From: Catenulispora pinistramenti | GTDB lineage: Bacteria; Actinomycetota; Actinomycetes; Streptomycetales; Catenulisporaceae | Direction: 5' to 3' | Assembly (NCBI RefSeq): GCF_018274385.1 | Contig: NZ_JAAFYZ010000085.1 | Location: 1-39,120 of the forward strand | Length of the DNA stretch: 39,120 bases | Part shown: positions 24,175 through 31,124 of the stretch, piece after piece | Layout: each line of letters begins with the position of its first letter | Position numbering within the stretch: position 1 is the first letter of the stretch | The notes under the pieces: generated by a model | Database searches by the model: none | The model's input: only the letters and a program-made list of their open reading frames with translations | Told to the model about the DNA's origin: nothing | Made by a program: the position numbers and the translations under genes

Positions 24175-24918
24175 TCATGGAGCGGCGGCCTTGATCACGT
24201 ATCCGGCGCCGCGGACCGTGTGGATCATCGCCGGGCGGCCGGCGTCGATCTTCTTGCGCAGGTAGCTGATGTAGAGCTCCACGACGTGCGCCTGCCCTCC
24301 GTAGTCGTACGACCACACCTCGGACAGGATCTGCGACTTGCTCAGCACCTGGCGCGGGTGCCGCATCAGGAACCACAGCAGCAGGTACTCCTTCGGGCTC
24401 AGCTCGATCGGCTCGCCGCCGCGGGTCACCTCCCGCGCGGCCTCGTCCAGGACCAGGTCCCCGACCACCAGGCAGTCCGGGCTCGCCGCCCGGCCGGCCC
24501 GCCCGCGCGCGGTGCGCCGGACCAGGCTGCGCAGCCGGACCACGACCTCGTCCAGGCTGAACGGCTTGGCCACGTAGTCGTCGCCGCCGGCCGCGATGCC
24601 GGCGATCCGGTCCTCCACCGCGTCGCGCGCCGTCAGGAACAGTACCCGGACTTCCGGGCGGTTGGTGTGGATCCGGCGCATGACCTCCATACCGTCCATG
24701 TCCGGCAGCATCATGTCCAGCACCACGGCGTCCGGCTGGTACGTCGCCGCGGCCGAGACCGCCTCGCGGCCGTCGTGCGCGCCGACCGCGTCCCAGCCCT
24801 CGTGCCGCAGCGCACCGCAGACCACCTCGACCAGGTCCGGCTCGTCATCCACGACCAGGAAGCGCCAGGGTTCGGTCGGGTTCGCGAATTTCGCAGGCAT
24901 GATGGTCATCGTCCACAT
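24175..24918 (-). CDS. OmpR/PhoB-family response regulator
   Basis: A 247-residue DNA-binding response regulator. The receiver domain (~18-135) has the acidic pair D24-D25, phospho-acceptor D68 (VVLDMMLPDMDG), T96 and K118. The winged-helix effector domain (~150-245) ends YLRKKIDAGRPAMIHTVRGAGYVI, as in the OmpR/PhoB class. There are three candidate Met starts in the first seven codons (24918, 24909, 24900); none has a clear Shine-Dalgarno sequence, and the receiver begins ~10 residues after the last. It is first gene of the two-component operon, with the sensor kinase gene 13 nt downstream. The shared upstream region with the divergent reductase operon holds a candidate binding site. Confidence 0.92.
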   Translation of the reverse strand: MWTMTIMPAKFANPTEPWRFLVVDDEPDLVEVVCGALRHEGWDAVGAHDGREAVSAAATYQPDAVVLDMMLPDMDGMEVMRRIHTNRPEVRVLFLTARDAVEDRIAGIAAGGDDYVAKPFSLDEVVVRLRSLVRRTARGRAGRAASPDCLVVGDLVLDEAAREVTRGGEPIELSPKEYLLLWFLMRHPRQVLSKSQILSEVWSYDYGGQAHVVELYISYLRKKIDAGRPAMIHTVRGAGYVIKAAAP

Positions 24919-24923
24919 CGCGC

Positions 24924-24939
24924 GTGAAGATTGGTTAAG
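24924..24939. promoter_or_regulatory. Candidate response-regulator binding site in divergent region
   Basis: GTGAAG (24924-24929) and GTTAAG (24934-24939) are near-identical hexamers 10 nt apart, the one-helical-turn direct-repeat geometry used by OmpR/PhoB regulators. They lie between the response regulator gene (minus) and the ferric reductase-like gene (plus), the expected place for control of both. Confidence 0.35.
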
Positions 24940-25001
24940 GATTCCCGGGGAACGCGGGCGTTCTGAGGAAACTCAAAGGTGGGACTGTTTATCTCGGAGC
25001 C

Positions 25002-26354
25002 ATGAGCACGACCGCACTGCCCCGCGACACCGCACCGACCGGTGCTAAACCGTCGCCCGAGATCGTCCCCCGTCTGGCCCTGACGCTGATGGCGGCCGGT
25101 GCCGCGGCGGTGTTGGCCGCCTGGTGGCACGCCACCGACAGCGTGGTCGGTGCGGCCGGCTGGCTGGACGGCGCGGGGCGGATCACGGGGCTGCTGGCCG
25201 GCTACACGGCACCGGTACTGCTGCTGCTCATGGCCCGGATCCCGCTCTTGGAGCACCGGGTCGGCAGCGACCGGCTGGCCCGCTGGCACGCGCTGTGCGG
25301 GCGCTACATGATCTTCCTGGTCAGCGTGCACATCGTCACGATCATCTGGGGCTACGCGCTCACCGACGGCAAGGGTGTGGTGTCGGAGGGTGTGGACATC
25401 GTCTTCCACTACCCGGACATGATCAAGGGCTCGCTGGCCACGCTGCTGCTGTTCGGGACCGGCATCGTCTCGGCGCGCGTCGCCCGGCGCAAGCTCCGCT
25501 ACGAGACCTGGTACTACCTGCACCTGGCCACCTACCTGGCGATCGCGCTGGCCTTCAGCCACCAGATCGCCAACGGCGCCGACCTGTCGATCCAGCCGGA
25601 GCAGACGCTGTGGAGCGCGTACTACGTGTTGGCCGCGCTGGTGCTGGGGTGGTACCGGCTGTGGATGCCGTACGTGCGGGACCGGCGGCACCAGCTGCGG
25701 GTGCACTCGATCGTGCCGGAGGGGCCGGGGGTGTACTCGGTGATCCTGAAGGGCGAGCGGCTGGAGGATCTGAACGCCCGCCCGGGGCAGTTCTTCCGCC
25801 TCCAGTTCCAGACCCGGAGCCTGCGCTGGGTCGCGAACCCGTACTCGCTGTCGGCCGCGCCGCACCCGAACTTCCTGCGGTTCACCATCAAGAATCTGGG
25901 CGACCACAGCGCGGCGGTGGCCAGGCTGCGGCCGGGAACGAAGGTGCGGGCCGAGGGTCCGTACGGGGCCTTCACCGAGGACAAGGCCCGCCTGCCGCAG
26001 GTGCTGCTGATCGCCGCCGGCGTCGGCATCACGCCGATCCGGGCCCTGTTCGAGACCCTGCCCGGCCGCCTGACCCTGCTCTACCGGGCCGGGAGCGACC
26101 GGGAGATCATCTTCCGCGACGAACTGGAGGATATCGCCCGCGACCGCGGCGCCCGGCTGGTGTACTTGGTCGGCAGCCGCCGCCGGCACGGCAAGACGCT
26201 CACCCCGCGCGGGCTGATGAATCTGGTGCCGGACCTGAAGGCGCACGACGTGTACCTGTGCGGGCCCGAGCCGATGCAGCAGGCGGTCATCGCCGCGTTG
26301 CGGGGGGCCGGGGTGCCCGGTTCCCACATCCACCACGAGTCGTTCGAGTTTTAG
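25002..26354 (+). CDS. Ferric reductase-like transmembrane flavocytochrome
   Basis: A 450-residue fusion of a heme-binding membrane domain and a ferredoxin-NADP reductase module. About six helices lie between residues 25 and 225. Two His pairs, H96/H110 and H174/H187, have the 13-14 spacing of bis-His heme sites in the ferric reductase/NADPH oxidase superfamily. From ~230 on comes the FAD domain (ANPYSLSAAP) and the NAD(P) domain (GVGITPIRAL, then YLCGPEPMQ). It should pass electrons from cytoplasmic NAD(P)H through FAD and two hemes to the outer face of the membrane. It heads a three-gene operon with the FMN-binding protein (10 nt later) and ApbE, so the flavin protein is its likely acceptor. 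The ATG has CGGAG just before it. Confidence 0.9.
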   Translation: MSTTALPRDTAPTGAKPSPEIVPRLALTLMAAGAAAVLAAWWHATDSVVGAAGWLDGAGRITGLLAGYTAPVLLLLMARIPLLEHRVGSDRLARWHALCGRYMIFLVSVHIVTIIWGYALTDGKGVVSEGVDIVFHYPDMIKGSLATLLLFGTGIVSARVARRKLRYETWYYLHLATYLAIALAFSHQIANGADLSIQPEQTLWSAYYVLAALVLGWYRLWMPYVRDRRHQLRVHSIVPEGPGVYSVILKGERLEDLNARPGQFFRLQFQTRSLRWVANPYSLSAAPHPNFLRFTIKNLGDHSAAVARLRPGTKVRAEGPYGAFTEDKARLPQVLLIAAGVGITPIRALFETLPGRLTLLYRAGSDREIIFRDELEDIARDRGARLVYLVGSRRRHGKTLTPRGLMNLVPDLKAHDVYLCGPEPMQQAVIAALRGAGVPGSHIHHESFEF

Positions 26355-26364
26355 AGAGGCGTTC

Positions 26365-26964
26365 ATGCGACGCGCGATCGTCACCGGCACCGCGACCGTT
26401 TCCGGGGTCGTCCTGCTGCTCGGTCTGAAGCCGCACAGCGACACGCCGCTTGCTGCCAAGGGTGCGAACAACAACTTCACGATCACCCAGTCGGGTGCAC
26501 AGGGTGGGGGCCAGCCGAGTTCGGCGCCGTCTTCGAGCTCTGCTTCGGGGTCCTCGGGATCGTCGGGGTCTTCAGGGACTTCCGGGTCTTCGGGGTCTTC
26601 CGGGACTTCGGGGTCTTCGTCGGGGTCGTCGTCGCAGCCCGGCTCGGCGCCGAGTTCGTCGGCATCCGGCTCGGCGCCGGCCACCGGTTCGAAGACGGTC
26701 ACCGGCGACGCCGCGGACACGCGCTACGGGCCGGTGCAGTTGGCCGTCACCTTCAGCGGTAAGAAGATCACTCAGATCCAGGTCCTGGAGTACCCCACCG
26801 AGACCGGCCGGGACCAGGAGATCAACACCTACGCGATCCCGCAGCTGAACCAGGAGGCGATGAGCGCGCAGAGCGCGAACATCGACGGCGTCTCGGGCGC
26901 GACGTACACCAGCGAGGGCTACCAGCAGTCGCTTCAGAGCGCGATAGACAAGGCGGGCGCGTGA
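26365..26964 (+). CDS. Exported FMN-binding domain protein (flavinylation substrate)
   Basis: A 199-residue protein with an N-terminal membrane anchor or signal (residues ~4-22) and a long Ser/Gly/Thr linker (~52-110) made of GSSGTSG-like repeats. A C-terminal FMN_bind domain (~115-198) follows. The flavinylation motif D174-G-V-S-G-A-T180 matches Dxx(S/T)GAT, in which the last Thr receives FMN through a phosphoester bond. The linker should let the flavin domain reach away from the membrane outside the cell. The gene is placed between the flavocytochrome that can reduce it and apbE, whose product should load it; the stop overlaps the apbE start (GTGA). Single-domain FMN_bind proteins of this kind are known in extracytoplasmic electron transfer systems. 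Confidence 0.9.
   Translation: MRRAIVTGTATVSGVVLLLGLKPHSDTPLAAKGANNNFTITQSGAQGGGQPSSAPSSSSASGSSGSSGSSGTSGSSGSSGTSGSSSGSSSQPGSAPSSSASGSAPATGSKTVTGDAADTRYGPVQLAVTFSGKKITQIQVLEYPTETGRDQEINTYAIPQLNQEAMSAQSANIDGVSGATYTSEGYQQSLQSAIDKAGA
26541..26640. repeat. Ser/Gly-encoding short repeats
   Basis: Imperfect copies of tcgggatcgtcggggtcttc-type units encode the GSSGTSG linker of the FMN-binding protein. Copy number is likely variable between strains. Confidence 0.7.
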
Positions 26965-27764
26965 CCCTTCGGCACGTCGAGCCGGTGATGGGCACGGTCT
27001 TCTCGATCGTGGTCGAGGCCGGCGCGGGAGGCGGCGAGCTACAGAAGACAAACAAGATAGACAAGATAAACGAGATGGACGAGTCCCGGCTCGGCGCCGG
27101 GATCGCGACCGCCGTGGCCCGTCTGCACGCGATCGACGCGAAGTTCTCCACCTACCGGGAGGACAGCGCGATCAGCCGCATGGCGCGCGGCGAGTCCGTC
27201 GAACGCGACTCGGAAGTCGCCGAGGTCCTGCGGCGCTGCGCGGAGGTCGAGGCCGACACCGACGGGGCGTTCACCGCGTACCCGGCCGGCCGCCTGGACC
27301 CCAGCGGCTGGGTGAAGGGCTGGGCCATCGAGGAGGTGGACCGCATCCTGCGCGAGGCCGGTTCCCGCGACCACCTGATAGTCGGCGGCGGCGACGTCCA
27401 GGCACACGGCGAGCCCGGACTCGGCCGCCCCTGGACCGTCGGCATCGCGGACCCGCGACAACAGGACCGCTACGCCGCACTCGTGTCAGGCCGCGACTTC
27501 GCGGTCGCCACCTCCGGCACGGCCGAACGCGGGGCGCACATCATCGACCCGGCCACCGCCGAACCGGCGACCGGCTTCGCGTCGGTGACGCTGATCGGCA
27601 CCCGGATCGCGCGCACGGACGCGTACGCGACCGCGGTGTTCGCGATGGGGCCGGAGCGCGGGCTGGAATGGGCTCAGGAGCGGGACGGGATTGAGGCGTA
27701 CGCGGTGCTGCCGGATGGGCGGACCGTGGAGACTTCGGGGTTCGCGCGGTTCTTAGTGGGGTGA
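26961..27764 (+). CDS. apbE: FAD:protein FMN transferase (ApbE)
   Basis: Transfers FMN from FAD to a Thr of a partner protein in a Mg-dependent reaction. The protein has 267 residues. Family marks are VMGTVFSIVVE at the start, SGWVKGWAIEEVDR, the Gly-rich GGGDVQAHG strand, RDFAVATSGTAERG and HIIDPAT, then the metal-site region ARTDAYATAVFAMG. The GTG start overlaps the stop of its presumed substrate gene by 4 nt. No signal peptide is seen, so modification may take place in the cytoplasm before export, or the exported form begins differently. Residues ~27-40 (LQKTNKIDKINEMDES) are a Lys/Asn-rich insertion written in AT-rich codons unlike the rest of the gene. The 3' end overlaps the convergent pyrE gene by 12 nt. 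Confidence 0.92.
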   Translation: MTLRHVEPVMGTVFSIVVEAGAGGGELQKTNKIDKINEMDESRLGAGIATAVARLHAIDAKFSTYREDSAISRMARGESVERDSEVAEVLRRCAEVEADTDGAFTAYPAGRLDPSGWVKGWAIEEVDRILREAGSRDHLIVGGGDVQAHGEPGLGRPWTVGIADPRQQDRYAALVSGRDFAVATSGTAERGAHIIDPATAEPATGFASVTLIGTRIARTDAYATAVFAMGPERGLEWAQERDGIEAYAVLPDGRTVETSGFARFLVG

Positions 27765-28283
27765 GGCGCGCCGAAGGTCATCAGCTGTAAGTAGGGACAG
27801 CAGCTGAATCCCTTTCGCAGCAAGCGCCTCGGTGCCACCCTGCTCCCGGTCGATGACACACAACGCCTCGCGCACGTCCGCGCCGAGCGCCCGCAGGTCC
27901 GCCGACGACAGCACGATCTGCCCGCCGCTGGTGACCACGTCCTCGACCACCAGCACCCGGCGTCCCGCGACCTCCGCCCCTTCGGCGAGTCGGCAAGTCC
28001 CGTAGGTCTTCGCTGCCTTCCGCACGAACGCGCACGGCAGTCCGGTGTGCCGCCCCAGCGCCGTGACCACCGGGATCCCGCCCATCTCCAGCCCGGCGAG
28101 CACTTCGGTCCCGGCCGGGACCAGCGCGGCCATGCCGAGCGCGATCTCGTCGAGCAGTACCGGGTCTGCTCCGAAGCGGTACTTGTCGAAGTACTCGGTG
28201 GCGGTGCGTCCCGAGCGGAGCGTGAACTGCCCGGTCAGGTGGGAGACGGCGTGGATGCGGGCGGCGAGGTCGGAGTGCGTCAC
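27753..28283 (-). CDS. pyrE: Orotate phosphoribosyltransferase
   Basis: Makes orotidine 5'-phosphate from orotate and PRPP in pyrimidine synthesis. The protein has 176 residues, normal for the family. The PRPP-binding signature is VLVVEDVVTSGGQ, and the N-terminal FTLRSGRTATEYFDKYRF and GLEMGGIPV segments are typical. The GTG start at 28283 is chosen because family homology begins at once and a GATACT box (28297-28292) lies 8 nt upstream, indicating a leaderless transcript; the open frame above it is repetitive DNA. It is not linked to other pyr genes here. The last 12 nt overlap the end of apbE. Confidence 0.9.
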   Translation of the reverse strand: MTHSDLAARIHAVSHLTGQFTLRSGRTATEYFDKYRFGADPVLLDEIALGMAALVPAGTEVLAGLEMGGIPVVTALGRHTGLPCAFVRKAAKTYGTCRLAEGAEVAGRRVLVVEDVVTSGGQIVLSSADLRALGADVREALCVIDREQGGTEALAAKGIQLLSLLTADDLRRASPH

Positions 28284-28306
28284 GGGCAGCCAGTATCGCA
28301 GCCGCC

Positions 28307-28360
28307 GCGGGCCAGGGATCGCGGGCCAGGGACCGTGGGCCAGGGACCGTGGCCACGGAC
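28307..28360. repeat. 14-bp tandem repeat upstream of pyrE
   Basis: gcgggccagggatc (28307-28320), gcgggccagggacc (28321-28334), gtgggccagggacc (28335-28348) and a decayed fourth. It lies in the 140-nt gap between pyrE and the P-loop protein gene, just upstream of the pyrE promoter box. Confidence 0.8.
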
Positions 28361-28423
28361 AGCGGACCGCGGGCGTCGCGTTCCGGCCGGCGTAGCCGGT
28401 ATCAGGTGCCTGAGCCGCATGAA

Positions 28424-29077
28424 TCAGGTGATTGATTCCCCGAAGTGGTCCGCGACCGCGTCGGCGATCGCCTCCGCGTCCCGCGAGCCGTCGACCTCCA
28501 ACACCCGGATCCCCGACTGCGCGGCCCGGCGCACCGCGTCCTCGGCGACCAGCCGGTCGCGGGCGATCCGGTTGGCCTGGGCGCGCTCCGGGTCGCTGGT
28601 GGAGGCGCCCATCGCGGCGGCGCGGGGCAGGGTGCTGAGTTGGTGCTGGCGGAAGTCCTCGGTCGGGACCATGACGATCATCTGCTGCGGGGACTCCAGC
28701 AGCGGTGCGACCAGCTCCGGCCGCAGGCCCCAGCCCTCGGCGATGATCGGCCGCTCCGAGTACAGCCCGCGCAGGTCGTCCAGGGCCCACTCGAAGCGCA
28801 CCGCGAAGCCGGCCACCGTCTGCTCGGCCATGTCCTGCGGGGTGCTGTCGAGCCAGACCGAATCGGGGGTCGGGTTCTGCGGCGGCTCGCCGAAGGCCAG
28901 GCGGCGCGCGATCCGGCGGTCCTGGTGGCCGCGCGCGTCGTGGTAGTCGTAGTGGTAGGCGGTCAGGCCGTACCGGTGGGCCAGGATGCGCGCGACCGTC
29001 GACTTGCCGGCCCACTGCGCGCCGCCGATCCACAGCGTGCGGCGTAACGTTCCCAACGGGTCCCAGACTTCGGGCAT
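28424..29077 (-). CDS. P-loop nucleotide/small-molecule kinase-like protein
   Basis: A 217-residue P-loop NTPase. The Walker A motif is GGAQWAGKST (~19-28), followed by HRYGLTAYHYDYHDARGHQDRR, which reads like a kinase acceptor-binding region. A mid-protein strand IIAEGWGLRPELV suggests the second nucleotide-kinase core strand, and an RIARDRLV-type lid helix occurs near residue 175. I do not recognise a named family; related actinomycete proteins are annotated only as AAA or hypothetical kinases. The ATG at 29077 has GGAGG 8 nt upstream, better than the open-frame start at 29170. No signal or membrane segments. It lies downstream of the RIO kinase gene on the same strand (135 nt). Confidence 0.8.
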   Translation of the reverse strand: MPEVWDPLGTLRRTLWIGGAQWAGKSTVARILAHRYGLTAYHYDYHDARGHQDRRIARRLAFGEPPQNPTPDSVWLDSTPQDMAEQTVAGFAVRFEWALDDLRGLYSERPIIAEGWGLRPELVAPLLESPQQMIVMVPTEDFRQHQLSTLPRAAAMGASTSDPERAQANRIARDRLVAEDAVRRAAQSGIRVLEVDGSRDAEAIADAVADHFGESIT

Positions 29078-29212
29078 GTGGCAATCCTCCCCGGAGCCGC
29101 GCCGAGCCGCACCGGCGCCGGGCTTGACCCGGCGCCGAGCTTGGACCGGACGCGGAACTTGAACTGACACTGGCCGCGCACGATACCGTGTGCGGCCTGC
29201 CGGATGGGAAAC

Positions 29213-30175
29213 TCAGGAAAGCCGGGCCTCATTGGCCAGCATCGCCACCAGCGCCTCGGGATCGGCGTGCCGTTCGGCCAGGCCGTGCGCGGCGAACCAC
29301 TTCGAGACGTTGTGCACGTCCCGGGACAGGAACTCGCGTCCGTTGGGGTTCACCACCACGTCCACCACCTGCGGCAGGTCGATCAGCACCAGCCGGCCGT
29401 GGTGCACCAGGATGTTGTACGGGGACAGGTCGCCGTGCGTCTGGCCGCGCTCGGCCAGCGCCAGCAGCGCCGAGATCAGCTGCTCCCACAGGTCCAGCAG
29501 TTCGTCCGGCTCGGGCCGGAGCTGGGCCAGGCGCGGGGCGGCCGTGCCGTCGGGCTCGCCGATGAACTCCATCAGCAGTTCGGTGCCGTAGAGCTGCACC
29601 GGGTAGGGGACCGGCACACCGGCGTGCCACAGCTCGGACAGCGCGCCGAACTCGGCGATCGCCCACTGCTGCGCGATCAGGTTCATTCCGAACGAGGTGC
29701 GGCCCTCGATCGCGCGCATGTCGCGGGTGCGGCGCAGCCGGCGGCCTTCGAGGTAGCCGGCGTCGCGTTGGAAGGTGCGGTGCTCGTTCGAGCGGTAGCG
29801 CTTGGCTGCCATGGTGACCTCGGCGCCGGTCTCCGGGGAGACCCGGCGCAGCAGGAAGACGTCGGCCTCCTTGCCGGTCTTGAGCACGCCGAGTTCGTAG
29901 TCGCAGGCGCCCTGCTCGGTGATCACCCACTCCGGCAGCGGCTCGGGGCCGTGCCCGGCGTCGGGCCAGTTGCTCCAGCGGTCGCCTTCCGGCGGCGCCA
30001 TCTCCTCGTTCTCGCGGTCGATGGCCAGGCGGGCCTTTTCCTCCAGCGTGAGGCGGCCCTTGCGGTTCGGGTTCAGCTGGTTCGGAGCGGCGGCACGGCG
30101 CATGCGCTCAGGGCGCGCGGAGGAATCCTCGAAGTCGTCGAAGTCGTCGGTCAGGTACTGCGAGTGCTTGGGCAC
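29213..30175 (-). CDS. RIO1-family serine/threonine protein kinase
   Basis: A 320-residue atypical protein kinase of the RIO1 type. The RIO P-loop is VLKTGKEADVFLL, the catalytic loop HGDLSPYNIL, and the metal loop IDLPQVVD; all active-site residues of the family are present. Residues 1-~95 are a charged extension with an acidic cluster (DDFDDFEDSS). In eukaryotes and archaea RIO1 acts in small-subunit ribosome maturation; bacterial members are known but functionally open. The GTG at 30175 has CGGAG 9-10 nt upstream. The frame is open further up to 30313, but that part overlaps a leader with a strong Shine-Dalgarno sequence serving a different small reading frame. Confidence 0.88.
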   Translation of the reverse strand: MPKHSQYLTDDFDDFEDSSARPERMRRAAAPNQLNPNRKGRLTLEEKARLAIDRENEEMAPPEGDRWSNWPDAGHGPEPLPEWVITEQGACDYELGVLKTGKEADVFLLRRVSPETGAEVTMAAKRYRSNEHRTFQRDAGYLEGRRLRRTRDMRAIEGRTSFGMNLIAQQWAIAEFGALSELWHAGVPVPYPVQLYGTELLMEFIGEPDGTAAPRLAQLRPEPDELLDLWEQLISALLALAERGQTHGDLSPYNILVHHGRLVLIDLPQVVDVVVNPNGREFLSRDVHNVSKWFAAHGLAERHADPEALVAMLANEARLS

Positions 30176-30249
30176 TGTGATGTTCTCCGTGTGGAAAGGA
30201 GGGAAATGATTCGGGATTCCGCGCGCGCGGCAATGACGGCAAACGTCAC
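30151..30249 (-). CDS. Possible 32-residue leader peptide upstream of the RIO kinase
   Basis: A short frame starts with GTG at 30249 and ends with TGA at 30153-30151, overlapping the kinase start (30175) in another frame. Its Shine-Dalgarno sequence AAGGAGGTG is a near-full complement of the 16S tail, 8 nt before the GTG, far better than that of the kinase itself. The peptide begins MTFAVIAARAESRIISLL and contains no known domain. The Shine-Dalgarno sequence is also in two alternative base-pairings. This looks like a translated leader controlling the kinase gene, but a chance frame behind a purine tract cannot be excluded. Confidence 0.45.
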   Translation of the reverse strand: MTFAVIAARAESRIISLLSTRRTSQCPSTRST

Positions 30250-30271
30250 TGTCCCCACCTCCTTTCAGGAG
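30194..30271 (-). promoter_or_regulatory. Leader with alternative pairings of a Shine-Dalgarno sequence
   Basis: In the minus-strand RNA, GAAAGGAGG (30266-30258) can pair with CCTCCTTTC (30202-30194), 9 bp perfect, enclosing most of the leader peptide frame. Alternatively, its AGGAG (30263-30259) can pair with CTCCT (30271-30267) across a 3-nt loop. The two pairings exclude each other. The downstream element sits immediately before the kinase Shine-Dalgarno sequence. Confidence 0.45.
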
Positions 30272-30372
30272 AACTGGACCGGCGATCTCGGTGATCGGCG
30301 ATGCGCAAGACATTAGGCACGAGCCCCGATACGGCGCAAGTGATTATTCGCGGCGCCGGTACGATCATCGAC

Positions 30373-31086
30373 GTGAGCGCAGGTGCCGACGGCCCGGACG
30401 CCCCGGACGCCCCGGATGGGCAGGACGCATCCGACAGGCAGGACGCGATCCGCTGGGTCCGGGCCGCCCAGCGCGGCGACGCTCTGGCGATGAGCCGCCT
30501 CCTGGACGAGCTGACCCCCTACGTCGGCCGCCTGTGCGCCCCGATCGCGCTCGCCGACGGCCCGGACGCCGCGCAGGAAGCGCTGATCGCGATATTCCAG
30601 AACCTGAAGTCGCTGCACGAGCGGCAGCGGAACCGGCGCGAGCGCGGGCACCTGGCCCGTCACCGACCTCGACCCGGTCCGCCGCATGCACGTCCTGGCC
30701 GCCGCCCTCCCACAGCCGCCTACGGTCAGCTCCACATAAACGCCCCCTTCGACCGCGTCTGGCACTACCTCGCCGACATGGACCGCAGCATCCCCGACCT
30801 GATCGGCTTCATCCGCCGCTTCGAACTCGCCGCCGACGGCTCCGCGCGCGCCACCGGCCTGCTCGGCAACCGCGGCCGCTTCACCGTCGACCTGCGCGAG
30901 GGCTGGTGCGTCATGCAGGACCGGTTCGTGGTCGGCGGCTTCGCGGCGGTCGCGGACGGCGACGGCACCCTCCTCGCCGGATGCGGCGCGCTCCGCACCC
31001 CCGGCGTCCGCAGAGTCGCGCCGCTGCTCCTCGGCGAACGCGCCGTCCTGCGCACCCTCGGCAAGGTGCGCAGGCGCGTGGCCTAG
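30373..31086 (+). pseudogene. Chimeric ECF sigma region 2 / SRPBCC-domain ORF, probably decayed
   Basis: From the GTG at 30373 (TACGAT -10-like box 7 nt upstream; the frame is open from 30301) residues ~25-82 match ECF sigma factor region 2 (IRWVRAAQRGD, DAAQEALIAIFQNLKSLHE). Regions 2.4-4, which bind DNA, are missing. Residues ~120-237 match an SRPBCC/polyketide-cyclase-like domain (INAPFDRVWHYLADM, RFTVDLREGWCVMQDRF). The Arg/Pro-rich middle looks out of frame: frame 2 from 30617 to the TAA at 30737 reads PVTDLDPVRRMHVLAAALP, a sensible lead-in to SRPBCC. So a deletion joined two genes and an indel near 30733 restored frame 1. A working sigma factor is not possible; a functional fusion protein is unlikely but not excluded. 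Confidence 0.6.
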
Positions 31087-31124
31087 GAATAGCTGCTTGG
31101 GAAGTAGCGGTCTAGGAATAGACC
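31083..31124. repeat. Direct and inverted repeats at convergent stops
   Basis: The 10-mer ctaggaatag occurs at 31083-31092 and 31112-31121, each covering the stop codon of one of the two convergent genes. GGTCTA (31109-31114) and TAGACC (31119-31124) also form a 6-bp hairpin that may help end transcription. Confidence 0.55.

Noticed and set aside
30206..30316. Plus-strand 36-codon frame behind AAAGGAGGG, opposite the RIO-kinase leader.
   Set aside because: The Shine-Dalgarno to ATG spacing is only 3 nt. The purine tract is explained by the inverted repeat that serves the minus-strand leader. Kept as a weak alternative only.
31109..31124. GGTCTAGGAATAGACC as a possible DasR site.
   Set aside because: The half sites are separated by four extra bases compared with the dre core, and it lies between two convergent gene ends, not in a promoter.
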